Below are positions 14,837 through 23,238 of a stretch of 50,996 bases of DNA, piece by piece. The stretch comes from DSWT01 sp035415725. GTDB taxonomy: Bacteria; Chloroflexota; Anaerolineae; B4-G1; SLSP01. Position numbers and translations under genes: made by a program. The notes beneath the pieces were generated by a model. It saw nothing but the letters and a program-made list of their open reading frames with translations, had not been told where the DNA came from and ran no database searches. The first letter of the stretch is position 1, and every line of letters starts with the position of its first letter. The DNA lies in the NCBI GenBank assembly GCA_035415725.1, contig DAOOGN010000015.1, forward strand, positions 1 to 50,996. The letters are read 5' to 3'.

Positions 14837-16138
14837 TCACTTCTGTACGATGGTGATGCTCTTCAGCACATCCGGCGTAGGGGCCGTCGTATCGCGCGGT
14901 GTCGCGCGCGCCAGAGTGTCCAGAACATCCAGCCCCTTGACGACGTGGCCTATCCGGGCGAATTGTCCGCTCAGTTGGGAGGCGTCGTTACCTAAGGTGA
15001 TGAAAAACTGTCCGTTAGGCAGGATACCCACCGTCCCCACTTCATCAAAGTTGCTCTGTTTTTCGCCATCGCAGTAGTAGCCGGGGTAGCCGTAGGTGGT
15101 GTTGGTAGGATCTCCGGTCAGGGCGACAAAATTGTCCCGCACGTAGAAGAAATCCGAGCCATCGTACCATTTCTGCTGTGCCAGGAAGAGAAAGTTGTTC
15201 AGATGGGTCGGGGCTGTCTCCGGGGACAGTTCCATCACGATATCGCCCTGGCTGGTTTTCAAGGTTGCTTCGTAGGTTTGCCCCTCGGTCACCGTCATTT
15301 CCGGCGGAGTGTCAAACAGGGTGTACTGGCCCTTTTGCATCCTGGCCAGCGCCAGGAAATAGACCAGCTCATCATACGACGAAATGTCCGGCTTGAAATA
15401 GATGTCATTGATGCCGATGATGAAGGTAGGGGTTGAGTAGGGCAGCCCCAGAGCGCCGAATTCATCCATTTGCGCACGGACTTTGGCGCTGTAGGTGCCC
15501 TTTTCAAGCTCGCTTTGGAAACGTTCGACATCGAGTCCCAATTCCTCCGCGAACTTGCTGAACTCTGCCGGCATATCTTCGGGTGTTAACGCGACCCATT
15601 CCGTGGTCGTTTGACCGTTCTGCTGCGCGATGTAGCCCTGGATGGCGTGACCGAAGAGCAGCGAATACATTTCCCAGAACTTCCCTTGTGCGCCGGCGGC
15701 TTCTGCGGCTTGCGCGGCGATGAAGGCTTTGTCGTGCAGGCTTTCCAGGGGCAGATGCCGGAAGATCAGGCGGATGCCAGGTGTGGTAGCGATGATGGCG
15801 TCAATGGAGGGACTGGCCCCGGCGCAAGCCGTGCACTGAAAATCTGAATACTCGATGATGGTCAACTCGGCGTCTGCAGCGCTGGCACCGGTGCTCCAGT
15901 CGCTGGCGGTGACGGTGATAGGTAGTCCTGCGGTAGGTAGTTGCGGCAGGGGGATGGCTTCGCAGTAGCCCGCTTCGGTCACCGGCGTGGTGGTGATAGC
16001 CGTCGGCGCGGATGTGGGAGCGGGCGTTAGCGTGGGCGTGACTGTGGGGGTGGGGTCGGCGGTAGGTTTCGATCCACAGGCGCTTAAAACAAGCAGGGTC
16101 AGCAATGCGACCCCTCCGATCCATAGTGTCTTTTTCAT
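14837..16138 (-). CDS. Lipoprotein fusing a DsbA-like thioredoxin domain to a cyclophilin-like domain
   Basis: A 433-residue lipoprotein. Lipobox LSAC with Cys21, then a Thr-Pro linker to about residue 52. Residues about 75-275 are a DsbA/DSBA-like thioredoxin domain with redox motif FQCTAC (Cys102, Cys105) and cis-Pro loop YSTPTFIIG. Residues about 290-433 resemble a cyclophilin-type peptidyl-prolyl isomerase (TSQGDIVMELSPETAPTHLNNFLFLA, then ITLGNDASQLSGQFARIGHVVKGLDVLDTLA). The cyclophilin active-site FHR-type motif is replaced by FFYVRDN and the QGGDP-type loop by ALTGDP, so isomerase activity may be weak or lost. The fusion joins disulfide formation and proline isomerisation, two extracytoplasmic folding steps. 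GGGGAG 8 nt before the ATG supports the start. Confidence 0.88.
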   Translation of the reverse strand: MKKTLWIGGVALLTLLVLSACGSKPTADPTPTVTPTLTPAPTSAPTAITTTPVTEAGYCEAIPLPQLPTAGLPITVTASDWSTGASAADAELTIIEYSDFQCTACAGASPSIDAIIATTPGIRLIFRHLPLESLHDKAFIAAQAAEAAGAQGKFWEMYSLLFGHAIQGYIAQQNGQTTTEWVALTPEDMPAEFSKFAEELGLDVERFQSELEKGTYSAKVRAQMDEFGALGLPYSTPTFIIGINDIYFKPDISSYDELVYFLALARMQKGQYTLFDTPPEMTVTEGQTYEATLKTSQGDIVMELSPETAPTHLNNFLFLAQQKWYDGSDFFYVRDNFVALTGDPTNTTYGYPGYYCDGEKQSNFDEVGTVGILPNGQFFITLGNDASQLSGQFARIGHVVKGLDVLDTLARATPRDTTAPTPDVLKSITIVQK

Positions 16139-16155
16139 TTTTTGTACTCCCCTAG

Positions 16156-16183
16156 AATTTAGTAGATATTATACCACTAAATT
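16156..16183 (-). promoter_or_regulatory. Promoter/operator of the DsbA-cyclophilin gene
   Basis: TATAAT on the minus strand (16173-16168) is flanked by a perfect 8-bp inverted repeat, AATTTAGT (16156-16163) and ACTAAATT (16176-16183). No good -35 box is visible, which would fit an activator- or repressor-controlled promoter. Confidence 0.45.
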
Positions 16184-16186
16184 GAT

Positions 16187-17206
16187 TTATTGTGGTTTCC
16201 CGGGCGGCCAAAACGGTGGACGTTCCATCCGCCACAGCGCGTAGAGTGCCGTCCCGCCGACGATCCCGCCGACGATGCCCCCTTCCAGGAGCCTGGCCTG
16301 GGTCACGAAGATGGCGACCAGTCCCACGACAAAAGCGACTACGTAGAGGACCAACACCGCCTCGCGGCGTGTCAACCCGGCATACGTAAGGCGATGGGAG
16401 GTGTGATCGACGCCCGGCGTAGTCAAAGGGTTGAGGTGACGTCTGAGACGCGAGAGAGTGACCAGCGTGGTATCAAAGATGGGGACGGCCAGGACTAAAA
16501 GGGGGATCATCCATGTGACGATAGGAGTATTGTCGGGAAAGCGCAGTTTGATGCCGATGGAAGCCAGCACAAATCCCAAAAACAGGGCGCCGGAGTCCCC
16601 CATGAAGATGGTCGCCGGGTTCCAGTTGTAGATGAGAAAGCCGATGCACGCTGCCATCACCGCCACGGCCAATGCGCCGACCAGGTACTGGCCGGTAAAA
16701 GCGCATATCAGGGCGAAGTGCGCCGCGGCAATGGCGGCAATCCCGCCCGCCAGCCCGTCCATGTTGTCCAACAGATTGAAGGCATTGGTGATGCCCACAA
16801 TCCACAAAATGGTCGCCGCCAGGTTGAGGAGGGGATGCGGCAAGACGCTGATCGAAACGCCGGTGAGGATCAACAGTCCTGCCGCCAGCAACTGCCCGAC
16901 GAGTTTGACGCCGGCGGAGAGCGAGAAGCGGTCATCCCACAGGCCCATAAAAGACATCAGCGTTGCGCCGATCAAAGTTCCTGTCAGTTGGCTGACATTG
17001 TACTTTTCGCCCAGCAGCAGCGTGACGATCAAGGTGCTCAGAAAAATAGCTATACCGCCCGCACGCGGGGTGGGAACGGTATGCACTTTGCGGCTTGGGT
17101 CGGGTTGGTCGATAGTGTTGAGACGCAGTCCTAGCTTCCGCGCCAGGGGCGTTCCCACGAGGGCCAGCACCAGCACGCCGGCGAAGACAACCAGGTAAGT
17201 GCGCAT
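16187..17206 (-). CDS. WecA/MraY-superfamily glycosyl-1-phosphate transferase
   Basis: A 339-residue polytopic protein of glycosyltransferase family 4. It transfers a sugar-1-phosphate, typically from UDP-GlcNAc or a related UDP-sugar, to undecaprenyl phosphate, starting a polysaccharide repeat unit at the inner membrane face. Signatures: GLWDDR (Asp91, Asp92), NAFNLLDNMDGLAGG (141-155), FMGDSGALFLGF (201-212) and the basic loop HTSHRL (268-273) that is typical of WecA rather than MraY. RAGGIAIF near residue 48 is also conserved. AAGGAG precedes the ATG. It is the last of three genes, 22 nt after the Wzy-like gene, and would supply the lipid-linked precursor. Confidence 0.92.
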   Translation of the reverse strand: MRTYLVVFAGVLVLALVGTPLARKLGLRLNTIDQPDPSRKVHTVPTPRAGGIAIFLSTLIVTLLLGEKYNVSQLTGTLIGATLMSFMGLWDDRFSLSAGVKLVGQLLAAGLLILTGVSISVLPHPLLNLAATILWIVGITNAFNLLDNMDGLAGGIAAIAAAHFALICAFTGQYLVGALAVAVMAACIGFLIYNWNPATIFMGDSGALFLGFVLASIGIKLRFPDNTPIVTWMIPLLVLAVPIFDTTLVTLSRLRRHLNPLTTPGVDHTSHRLTYAGLTRREAVLVLYVVAFVVGLVAIFVTQARLLEGGIVGGIVGGTALYALWRMERPPFWPPGKPQ

Positions 17207-17228
17207 GAGAAACTCCTTACGGCTACGG

Positions 17229-20200
17229 TTACGGCGTTGGCGTCGGCTCAGGCGGCGTCAACTGTACCTGCAACTGCTCGATAAGTTGTTGAATCGCCGT
17301 TTGCTGCTCTGCCGGCGCAGCTTCCAGCGCCAGGTTCGCGGTTTGCAGTGCCTCCGGCAGTCGTCCAAGATTAGCATACGTGATGGCCAGCACGCGGTAC
17401 ATATCCCACCGGTCGCTCGCCTGCGAGCATTTATCCACCGCCTCTTCCAGGGTGACGGCGGCGTCTGCCCAGAGCGTCTGCTGCGCCTGCAAGGTGCCTA
17501 CCACGCGGCGGACGGTGCAGTTGTCGCGGATTTCCAGAGATTTCTGGTAAGCCGCCACCGCGCCGGTAAGGTCGCCTTTGCTGGAGCGTATATCGCCGAG
17601 CAGCATCCAGGTTTGCTCGAATCCCTCGTCGACTTGCAATGATTGGGAGAGGGTCTCCTGGAATTTCAGGTCGTCGCCATAATCAATGGCATAGAGCTGC
17701 GCCAGCTCATTCCAGATAATGGGATTGTTGGGGCTGAGCGTCAGCGCAATTTTATAGTGCTCCTCAGATTGCTTTAGCAGCTTGGTGTATTGGGTGCTTA
17801 ACGCCGTTTTCTGGGCCTCAGTCAGTCCTTCGGCGTTCATGTCCGAGGCGATGCGCGCTGCCCACGACTTGTAGAAGCGCGCCAGGTTCGCACTGTGGTC
17901 GGTGTTCAGCGGATTAAGCTCACGCGCACGGATGAGAATCTGCTCGGTCTTGAGGAAAAGAGCTTCCCGCTGTTCCGGTTCTGTCTCTGCCGGTAGTCCC
18001 TGCGCCAGTTCCAAATAGGCTTTGCCCAGAAACAAGTTGTAATAATCTTCACGGGGAACATATTCCAGCGCTTTCTCATAGTGGGCGATGCCGATTTGTT
18101 TTTCGTTGGCGTTGCTACTGCTGGAATAAACACCCCCTTGTTTGTAGATAATGTCTGCACGGATCGGATTATAACAAGCCGGCACGATGGCGCCGACAAT
18201 GCCGAGCGTCAGCAGTCCAATAAGGGCCACGGGACTCCAAAATGCGCCCCACTCTCGCGGCAAGGGGTCTTCCCAGAGCAAAGCCGTGCCTGTCATGATC
18301 AGCACGATGAAGATCAGCCAGTAATAGCGTAGTACAAGCGCCGCCAGCCTGTCGGCGATGCCGACGACGTCGCGTATTAAGCTATCCAACGAAGTATTAT
18401 CGACTCTCATAGTGGTTAAGTTGGCCTGGTGTCCCGCCAGCACAGTGCCGAAAATGAGCAATCCCACCAGCGAAATCAGCGCATACACGGCAAGCGCAAT
18501 CCCCCAGCGCTTGTTTCTGTCTGCGTCAAACAGACCCTCACGGTCAAACTCGCTCAGGCCTACCACGCCGAAAAGAAGCCAGGTGAACATGAAGATCATC
18601 AATGCACCGTAGGCTTTTGTTTTCTCCGGTTGATACTTCATCGTCAGGGAGTTGATGAAGATAGCGCCGGCCTCTGTCAGCCGTTCGGGGTTATTGATGA
18701 AGTCAAAAGCCAGTGTGCCGAGCAGGAACGTTGCCACAAAGCTCAACGCCAGGACGGCAGCGAGCCATGCCGGGATCGCCGCATGGTCTCTGGCGTGGTC
18801 GGTCCGCCGGCGACGCCTGGCCTGAGCATCGGAGAGGTGTCGTTCCACGGGGGTAGCCTCTTGCGTCACAGGAGCAATGCCGGGAACCCACTCCATGCCT
18901 ATGACAACCAGCAGGCCGGCCAGGGCCCAAAACGTCGTGCGAGTGGAGGCGATGGCGATGCCAAAGTTGATTTCCACGAAGTGCCCGATCACGGCGGCGA
19001 GCAGCCCGATGATGAGGATAGCGTGGGGATGCGTCGTGCGCGCTATGTCCTCTTCCCTTTGTGCGCTGAACTGCGCGCGGAAAGCTTCCACGGTTATATA
19101 GACCATCGTGCCGGCCAGTACGCCCAGCGGAATGGCAACGGCGAAAAGATAGGCACCTTCCAGTTGCCATGCCACGATAAAGAAGATGAGGGCTAAGGCG
19201 GCGATCAACCCCAGGTACAGCCAGAGCTGTTGGCGGGTTTCCAACAGCCCCAGCCAGTGCAACCCCCAGTAGAAAAAGCTCACGAAGGTGAAGAGATAAG
19301 CCGCCAGGCCCAAAACGCCGGTGATGACGAGCGAATCAAGGGTTTCGTTGTGCGAGCGGTCCGGCGAGGCCGTGCGCGACTCGTAGTGCCCTAGCTCCGG
19401 CGGATAGAAGGAGTTGTAGGCGACATACATCGATTCAGGCCCGTAACCGATCAGCGGCCGGATGACATTGAAAGCGTCGGTACTGCCGTCCGGGAACTTG
19501 ATCGGCGCGTGGGGTTTGATCAGGTCGACGGCGCCTTGCCAGATCAAAGTACGCACTTTTCCCGTGCCGCTTTGCAATTCCGTGATGGTGGTCAGGCGGT
19601 GGAGGGACTCGACTTTACGGACCTGGGTCTGCAAGGGTCCGGGCACGTTGATCAATATCAGCCCGACAGCCACCGTCAATCCTATGGTGCCCCAGCCGAT
19701 CCATAGCCAGCGCCAGCCTTTGCGTTCGACGATGAAATAAAGCCATGCACCGCCAAAAACCAACGCCGCCAATATGCCGCCGACGTAGATTCCTGTCTTC
19801 CCCTTAAGAATCATCGTAGCAAGCCCGGCCAATCCGCCGGCGGCGGCGAGCGTTCCCAGACCAAAGCCTATGCCTTTCAGAATATCCGTCCCCGCCCTGG
19901 CCGTATCCGATTTTTCATTCAACGCCCGTCGTTGCAAGATGATCAATGCCAGGTAAGGGAACAGCACTGCTGCCGCCGCGAAACCCAGCCAGGGGCCGCG
20001 GCTTTGGGCGTACCAGATGGTGAGAACCTGCACCGCGAAGATGAAAATGTAGCACGAAGCGCGCAGAATGTCGCTGAGACGCGCCTCTTCCCGGCTCAGG
20101 ATGTCGTTGAAGCTCTGCACGATGCGCGACGCTGTTAAGGGAACGATCATAATGAGGTAGGCCGCTACAAAAATCGCGTTGCCCATGTTGGCAGCGACAC

Positions 20201-20720
20201 GCGAGGTCACATCTCCCGCCCAGGGCAGTGGATCCAATCCGTTGTGTTGGATGATGCCGTAGAGCGAGATCGGCAGGCTGTTGAGGATGAGCACCGTCAC
20301 CAGCCGCGCCAGTTGCGCACGTGTGCGGAGGCTCGTGACGATGGCGAAGAAGATGACCAGGTATCCGAACAAGGTAAAGGTGCCTTGCAAGCGTTGGTAA
20401 GAGCCGACCAGACTGGTATACGGGACCAACGAAAACGCCGAACTGATGAGGTAGGTGATCATCATGACCAGAGCCGGCAGCACCATTGCTGTACGCCAGG
20501 TGAATCGCAAGGGAGCGCGCCGGTGCAAAACTTCTTCGAGCAGACGCACCAGCCACAACACGGCCATCACGACGGCCAGGGCGCGCAGGGTGGTTAATTT
20601 ATCGGGTTCGAACACCCGGCTCGAATAGACGTTGAAGAAAACCGGCGTAATGGTTACGCCCAATAACCAACCGGCTTCTAGCGCCCGGTCACAAAATGCG
20701 CTCAGTCTAGATGAACTCAT
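17229..20720 (-). CDS. O-antigen ligase/polymerase-like membrane protein with C-terminal TPR domain
   Basis: A 1163-residue protein. Residues about 10-850 are hydrophobic with many membrane spans; the large periplasmic-type loop with RPLIGYGPESMYVAY and RSHNETLDSLVITG is characteristic of the Wzy/WaaL O-antigen polymerase/ligase fold (GYGP..…R.HN). Residues about 870-1150 are soluble and contain tetratricopeptide repeats (for example SEEHYKIALTLSPNNPIIWNELAQLY). The protein ends in a Pro-Thr tail. Predicted role: polymerising lipid-linked repeats or joining glycan to an acceptor, with TPRs as a scaffold. ATG 20720 is set by AAGGAG 7 nt upstream; it overlaps the epimerase stop by 14 nt. The frame is open further upstream, but that part lies inside the epimerase gene. 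Confidence 0.87.
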   Translation of the reverse strand: MSSSRLSAFCDRALEAGWLLGVTITPVFFNVYSSRVFEPDKLTTLRALAVVMAVLWLVRLLEEVLHRRAPLRFTWRTAMVLPALVMMITYLISSAFSLVPYTSLVGSYQRLQGTFTLFGYLVIFFAIVTSLRTRAQLARLVTVLILNSLPISLYGIIQHNGLDPLPWAGDVTSRVAANMGNAIFVAAYLIMIVPLTASRIVQSFNDILSREEARLSDILRASCYIFIFAVQVLTIWYAQSRGPWLGFAAAAVLFPYLALIILQRRALNEKSDTARAGTDILKGIGFGLGTLAAAGGLAGLATMILKGKTGIYVGGILAALVFGGAWLYFIVERKGWRWLWIGWGTIGLTVAVGLILINVPGPLQTQVRKVESLHRLTTITELQSGTGKVRTLIWQGAVDLIKPHAPIKFPDGSTDAFNVIRPLIGYGPESMYVAYNSFYPPELGHYESRTASPDRSHNETLDSLVITGVLGLAAYLFTFVSFFYWGLHWLGLLETRQQLWLYLGLIAALALIFFIVAWQLEGAYLFAVAIPLGVLAGTMVYITVEAFRAQFSAQREEDIARTTHPHAILIIGLLAAVIGHFVEINFGIAIASTRTTFWALAGLLVVIGMEWVPGIAPVTQEATPVERHLSDAQARRRRRTDHARDHAAIPAWLAAVLALSFVATFLLGTLAFDFINNPERLTEAGAIFINSLTMKYQPEKTKAYGALMIFMFTWLLFGVVGLSEFDREGLFDADRNKRWGIALAVYALISLVGLLIFGTVLAGHQANLTTMRVDNTSLDSLIRDVVGIADRLAALVLRYYWLIFIVLIMTGTALLWEDPLPREWGAFWSPVALIGLLTLGIVGAIVPACYNPIRADIIYKQGGVYSSSSNANEKQIGIAHYEKALEYVPREDYYNLFLGKAYLELAQGLPAETEPEQREALFLKTEQILIRARELNPLNTDHSANLARFYKSWAARIASDMNAEGLTEAQKTALSTQYTKLLKQSEEHYKIALTLSPNNPIIWNELAQLYAIDYGDDLKFQETLSQSLQVDEGFEQTWMLLGDIRSSKGDLTGAVAAYQKSLEIRDNCTVRRVVGTLQAQQTLWADAAVTLEEAVDKCSQASDRWDMYRVLAITYANLGRLPEALQTANLALEAAPAEQQTAIQQLIEQLQVQLTPPEPTPTP

Positions 20721-21696
20721 GACGATGCTCCTTAAACCAAAGAATAGTCTGGTGCAGGCCATCTTCCAGAGAAGTCGTCGCCTCGAATCCCAACACTGCT
20801 TTGGAGCGTTGGATGTCGGGCAGACGCCGTCGGCTGTCCTCGAAATTGGCGCCATACGCCTCGGTGTAGGGTATGTGGAGAATCGCGCCAGCCGTCCCCA
20901 CCGCCTCCTGGATGGTGCGGGCCAACTGGTCCATGGTGATTTCGCGCGGATTGCCGATGTTGAACGTCAGTCCGGCGCTCTCCGGCGTTTCCATCGCGGC
21001 GATGGTGCCGTACACCGCATCACCGACGAACGTGAACGAGCGGGTTTGCTGTCCATCACCGTAGACGGTGAGGGGATTGCCATCGAGGGCCTGGCTGATG
21101 AAGCGGGCGATGACACTACCATAGCCGCGTGGGTCGAGGCGGGGGCCGTAGGCATTGAAATAGCGGACGCACACTGTCGGCAGTCCCTTTTGGCGATAAT
21201 AAGCGCAGGCGAGGTGTTCATCCAGCAGCTTGGCGACGGCGTAGGACCACCGCGGGATGGATGTAGCGCCTAGAACAGTGTTGTTTTCTTCGGCGAACGG
21301 CACCTGAGTCGATTTGCCGTAGGTTTCGGAACTGGAAGCGATCACGACTTTGCATCTTCGTTCGAGAGCCGTCTCCAGGATCGTCTCTGTGCCTCTGACA
21401 TTCACCTGCATCCCGTGCAAAGGGTCTTCGACGACGTATTTGACGCCGACGACGGCTGCCAGATGATAGACGCCGTCCACGGGCGCGATGAGGCGTTCGA
21501 CCAGGGGTTTGTCAAGGACGGAGCCTTTGACAAAGTGGAAGTCAGGGTGAGTACGATGGTGCGCGAAGTTCTGTTCCTTGCCTACCGAGAGATCATCCAA
21601 CACCGTGACGCTATGTCCGGCTTCCAGGAGTGCATCCACGAGGTGTGAACCGATGAATCCTGCGCCGCCCGTGACTAAAAAATGTTGTTTTCTCAT
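20707..21696 (-). CDS. NAD(P)-dependent nucleotide-sugar epimerase/dehydratase (extended SDR)
   Basis: A 329-residue extended short-chain dehydrogenase. Rossmann motif TGGAGFIG (9-16), catalytic SSS (121-123) and YAVAK (Tyr152, Lys156), and sugar-binding RYFNAYGPRLDPRGYGSVI. It acts on UDP- or dTDP-sugars; similarity in style to UDP-glucuronate decarboxylases and UDP-glucose 4-epimerases does not settle the product. It is the first gene of a three-gene polysaccharide operon. ATG 21696 is chosen because the Rossmann fold begins directly after it, although no clear ribosome site is visible. Confidence 0.9.
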   Translation of the reverse strand: MRKQHFLVTGGAGFIGSHLVDALLEAGHSVTVLDDLSVGKEQNFAHHRTHPDFHFVKGSVLDKPLVERLIAPVDGVYHLAAVVGVKYVVEDPLHGMQVNVRGTETILETALERRCKVVIASSSETYGKSTQVPFAEENNTVLGATSIPRWSYAVAKLLDEHLACAYYRQKGLPTVCVRYFNAYGPRLDPRGYGSVIARFISQALDGNPLTVYGDGQQTRSFTFVGDAVYGTIAAMETPESAGLTFNIGNPREITMDQLARTIQEAVGTAGAILHIPYTEAYGANFEDSRRRLPDIQRSKAVLGFEATTSLEDGLHQTILWFKEHRHEFI

Positions 21697-21740
21697 TCGA
21701 TAATGCCAATTCAAATTTTGCCTGCGGTATCGCGCCACCT

Positions 21741-21768
21741 ATCATACACCACTTAAGCTAAACGGCAA
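21741..21768 (-). promoter_or_regulatory. Predicted promoter of the polysaccharide operon
   Basis: Minus-strand TTGCCG (21768-21763), 16 nt, TATGAT (21746-21741), 45 nt upstream of the epimerase start. Confidence 0.4.
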
Positions 21769-21773
21769 ATCAT

Positions 21774-21801
21774 TTGACATGACGATGTGCCGCTCTATAA
21801 G
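21774..21801 (+). promoter_or_regulatory. Near-consensus promoter pointing into the glycerate kinase 3' end
   Basis: TTGACA (21774-21779), 16 nt, TATAAG (21796-21801) on the plus strand. No plus-strand gene follows. Transcripts would run antisense into the minus-strand kinase gene ending at 21888. The stretch 21802-21887 holds no ORF or terminator that I can see. Confidence 0.4.
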
Positions 21802-21887
21802 TTCGTCGCCCAGTCGAGCGGTCTGGTATCAGTATGGGGATCGCTTTCCACGTCATAAAAAGGATTTCTGGGCGTATTTTGTACTCG

Positions 21888-23234
21888 TCAGGATGATATT
21901 GAACACGTCACTATTAAAACCATAATGTCATTGACATTCGTTCCCGTTGGGCCGGTGCGTAGGAGCGCGCCTACGGCGTCGAGCAGGGGATAGGCGTTGT
22001 TGTCGAGCAGCGCCGTCATCGGCTCCCAGCCGGCCGCCCGCGCGCATGGCACGGTCTGCCCATCGATTATGGCGCCGGCAGCGTCGGTGGGGCCGTCAGT
22101 CCCATCGGTCGCCAGGGCCAGCAATCCCACATCGGGGATGCCCTCCAGCGCCAGGGCTGCTGCCAACGCCAGCTCTTGATTGCGTCCTCCTTTCCCCTGC
22201 CCGCGCACGGTGACCGTCGTCTCGCCGCCCCAGACGAGGCAGGCCGGCGGTTGCAGCGGCTCCCCGTGTGCACGGATGCTCTTTGCCAGCGCTGCCGCAA
22301 CTTTGGCTACCTCGCGGGCTTCGCCTTCCATAAATGTCGTGAGCAAGAGCGCCCGATACCCCAGCCGTTCCGCCTCAGCGACCGCCGCCAGGGCCGCCAG
22401 CCGGTTGGAGCCGATGATGACGTTGGTAACGTTGGTGAAGAGGGGATCGCCGGGTTTGGGGGTCTCGGCAATCCGACCGGCGATCCCTTGTTCCAGGTGT
22501 TCCACGATGGAAGAGGGCATGGCATCAAAGAGATGGTAACGCGCCAGGACGGCTTGCGCCGCGGCGTAAGTTGTTGGATCGGGAGCGGTGGGGCCGGAAG
22601 CGATGACATCCGGCGGATCCCCTACCACGTCGGACAGGATCAAGGCGACGATAGGGGCGGGGTGGGCGAGCCGTGCCAGTTGTCCGCCGCTGAGGCGCGA
22701 GAGATGCTTACGCACGGTGTTGATTTCGCCAATAGTAGCGCCCGCCCGCAGAAGCGCGTCGGTGACCGCCTGCAAATCGGCCAGGGAGATGCCCGCCGCC
22801 GGCGATGGCAGCAGTGCCGAAGCTCCCCCCGATAGCAGGAGCAAGACGCGATCCTGGGAGGTGGCCGTCCGCAGGAGTGCCGTGACAGCCTCCGTCCCTG
22901 CCAATCCCGCCGCATCGGGGACCGGGTGTCCGGCTTCGATGACATGCACAGAGGTCGGCAAAGTGTGCTCGGCGGCATGGCCGTACTTGGTTACGACGAT
23001 GCCGGCGGTCAGCGCGCGGCCGACGACGTGCACTGCCGCTTCCGCCATCGGGACGGCTGCCTTTCCCACAGCGATGAGCAGGATGCGCTCGACCGTGGCA
23101 AGATTCCAGGCGCTGTCCGCAAGGTGCAGTGTGTTTCCCGCGCGGGAGAGAACGCGCATGACGGCAGCCTGCGGGTCGACGGCGCGCCGTGCGGTTGCCT
23201 GGATACGCAGAAGATGCTCTTTGAGGAGCGTCAT
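21888..23234 (-). CDS. Glycerate 2-kinase (GckA/MOFRL family)
   Basis: A 448-residue class II glycerate kinase. The N-terminal DUF4147 domain carries LIAVGKAAVPMAEAA and LLLLSGGASALLPSPA, with NTVRKHLSRLSGGQLA as the family Lys-containing segment. The C-terminal MOFRL domain has WGGETTVTVRGQGKGGRNQELALA and ATDGTDGPTDAAGAI. It phosphorylates D-glycerate with ATP to give 2-phosphoglycerate. The last residues (VTCSISS) diverge from the usual NVND-L-ending, suggesting a slightly altered tail. It starts 4 nt after the solute-binding protein stop, so the two are co-transcribed. No hydroxypyruvate reductase is adjacent. Confidence 0.92.
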   Translation of the reverse strand: MTLLKEHLLRIQATARRAVDPQAAVMRVLSRAGNTLHLADSAWNLATVERILLIAVGKAAVPMAEAAVHVVGRALTAGIVVTKYGHAAEHTLPTSVHVIEAGHPVPDAAGLAGTEAVTALLRTATSQDRVLLLLSGGASALLPSPAAGISLADLQAVTDALLRAGATIGEINTVRKHLSRLSGGQLARLAHPAPIVALILSDVVGDPPDVIASGPTAPDPTTYAAAQAVLARYHLFDAMPSSIVEHLEQGIAGRIAETPKPGDPLFTNVTNVIIGSNRLAALAAVAEAERLGYRALLLTTFMEGEAREVAKVAAALAKSIRAHGEPLQPPACLVWGGETTVTVRGQGKGGRNQELALAAALALEGIPDVGLLALATDGTDGPTDAAGAIIDGQTVPCARAAGWEPMTALLDNNAYPLLDAVGALLRTGPTGTNVNDIMVLIVTCSISS

Positions 23235-23238
23235 CGTT

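Noticed and set aside
14643..14840. Minus-strand 65-codon frame between the protease and the DsbA-cyclophilin gene
   Set aside because: Arg- and Ala-rich composition without a ribosome site or recognisable motif; it looks like non-coding DNA.
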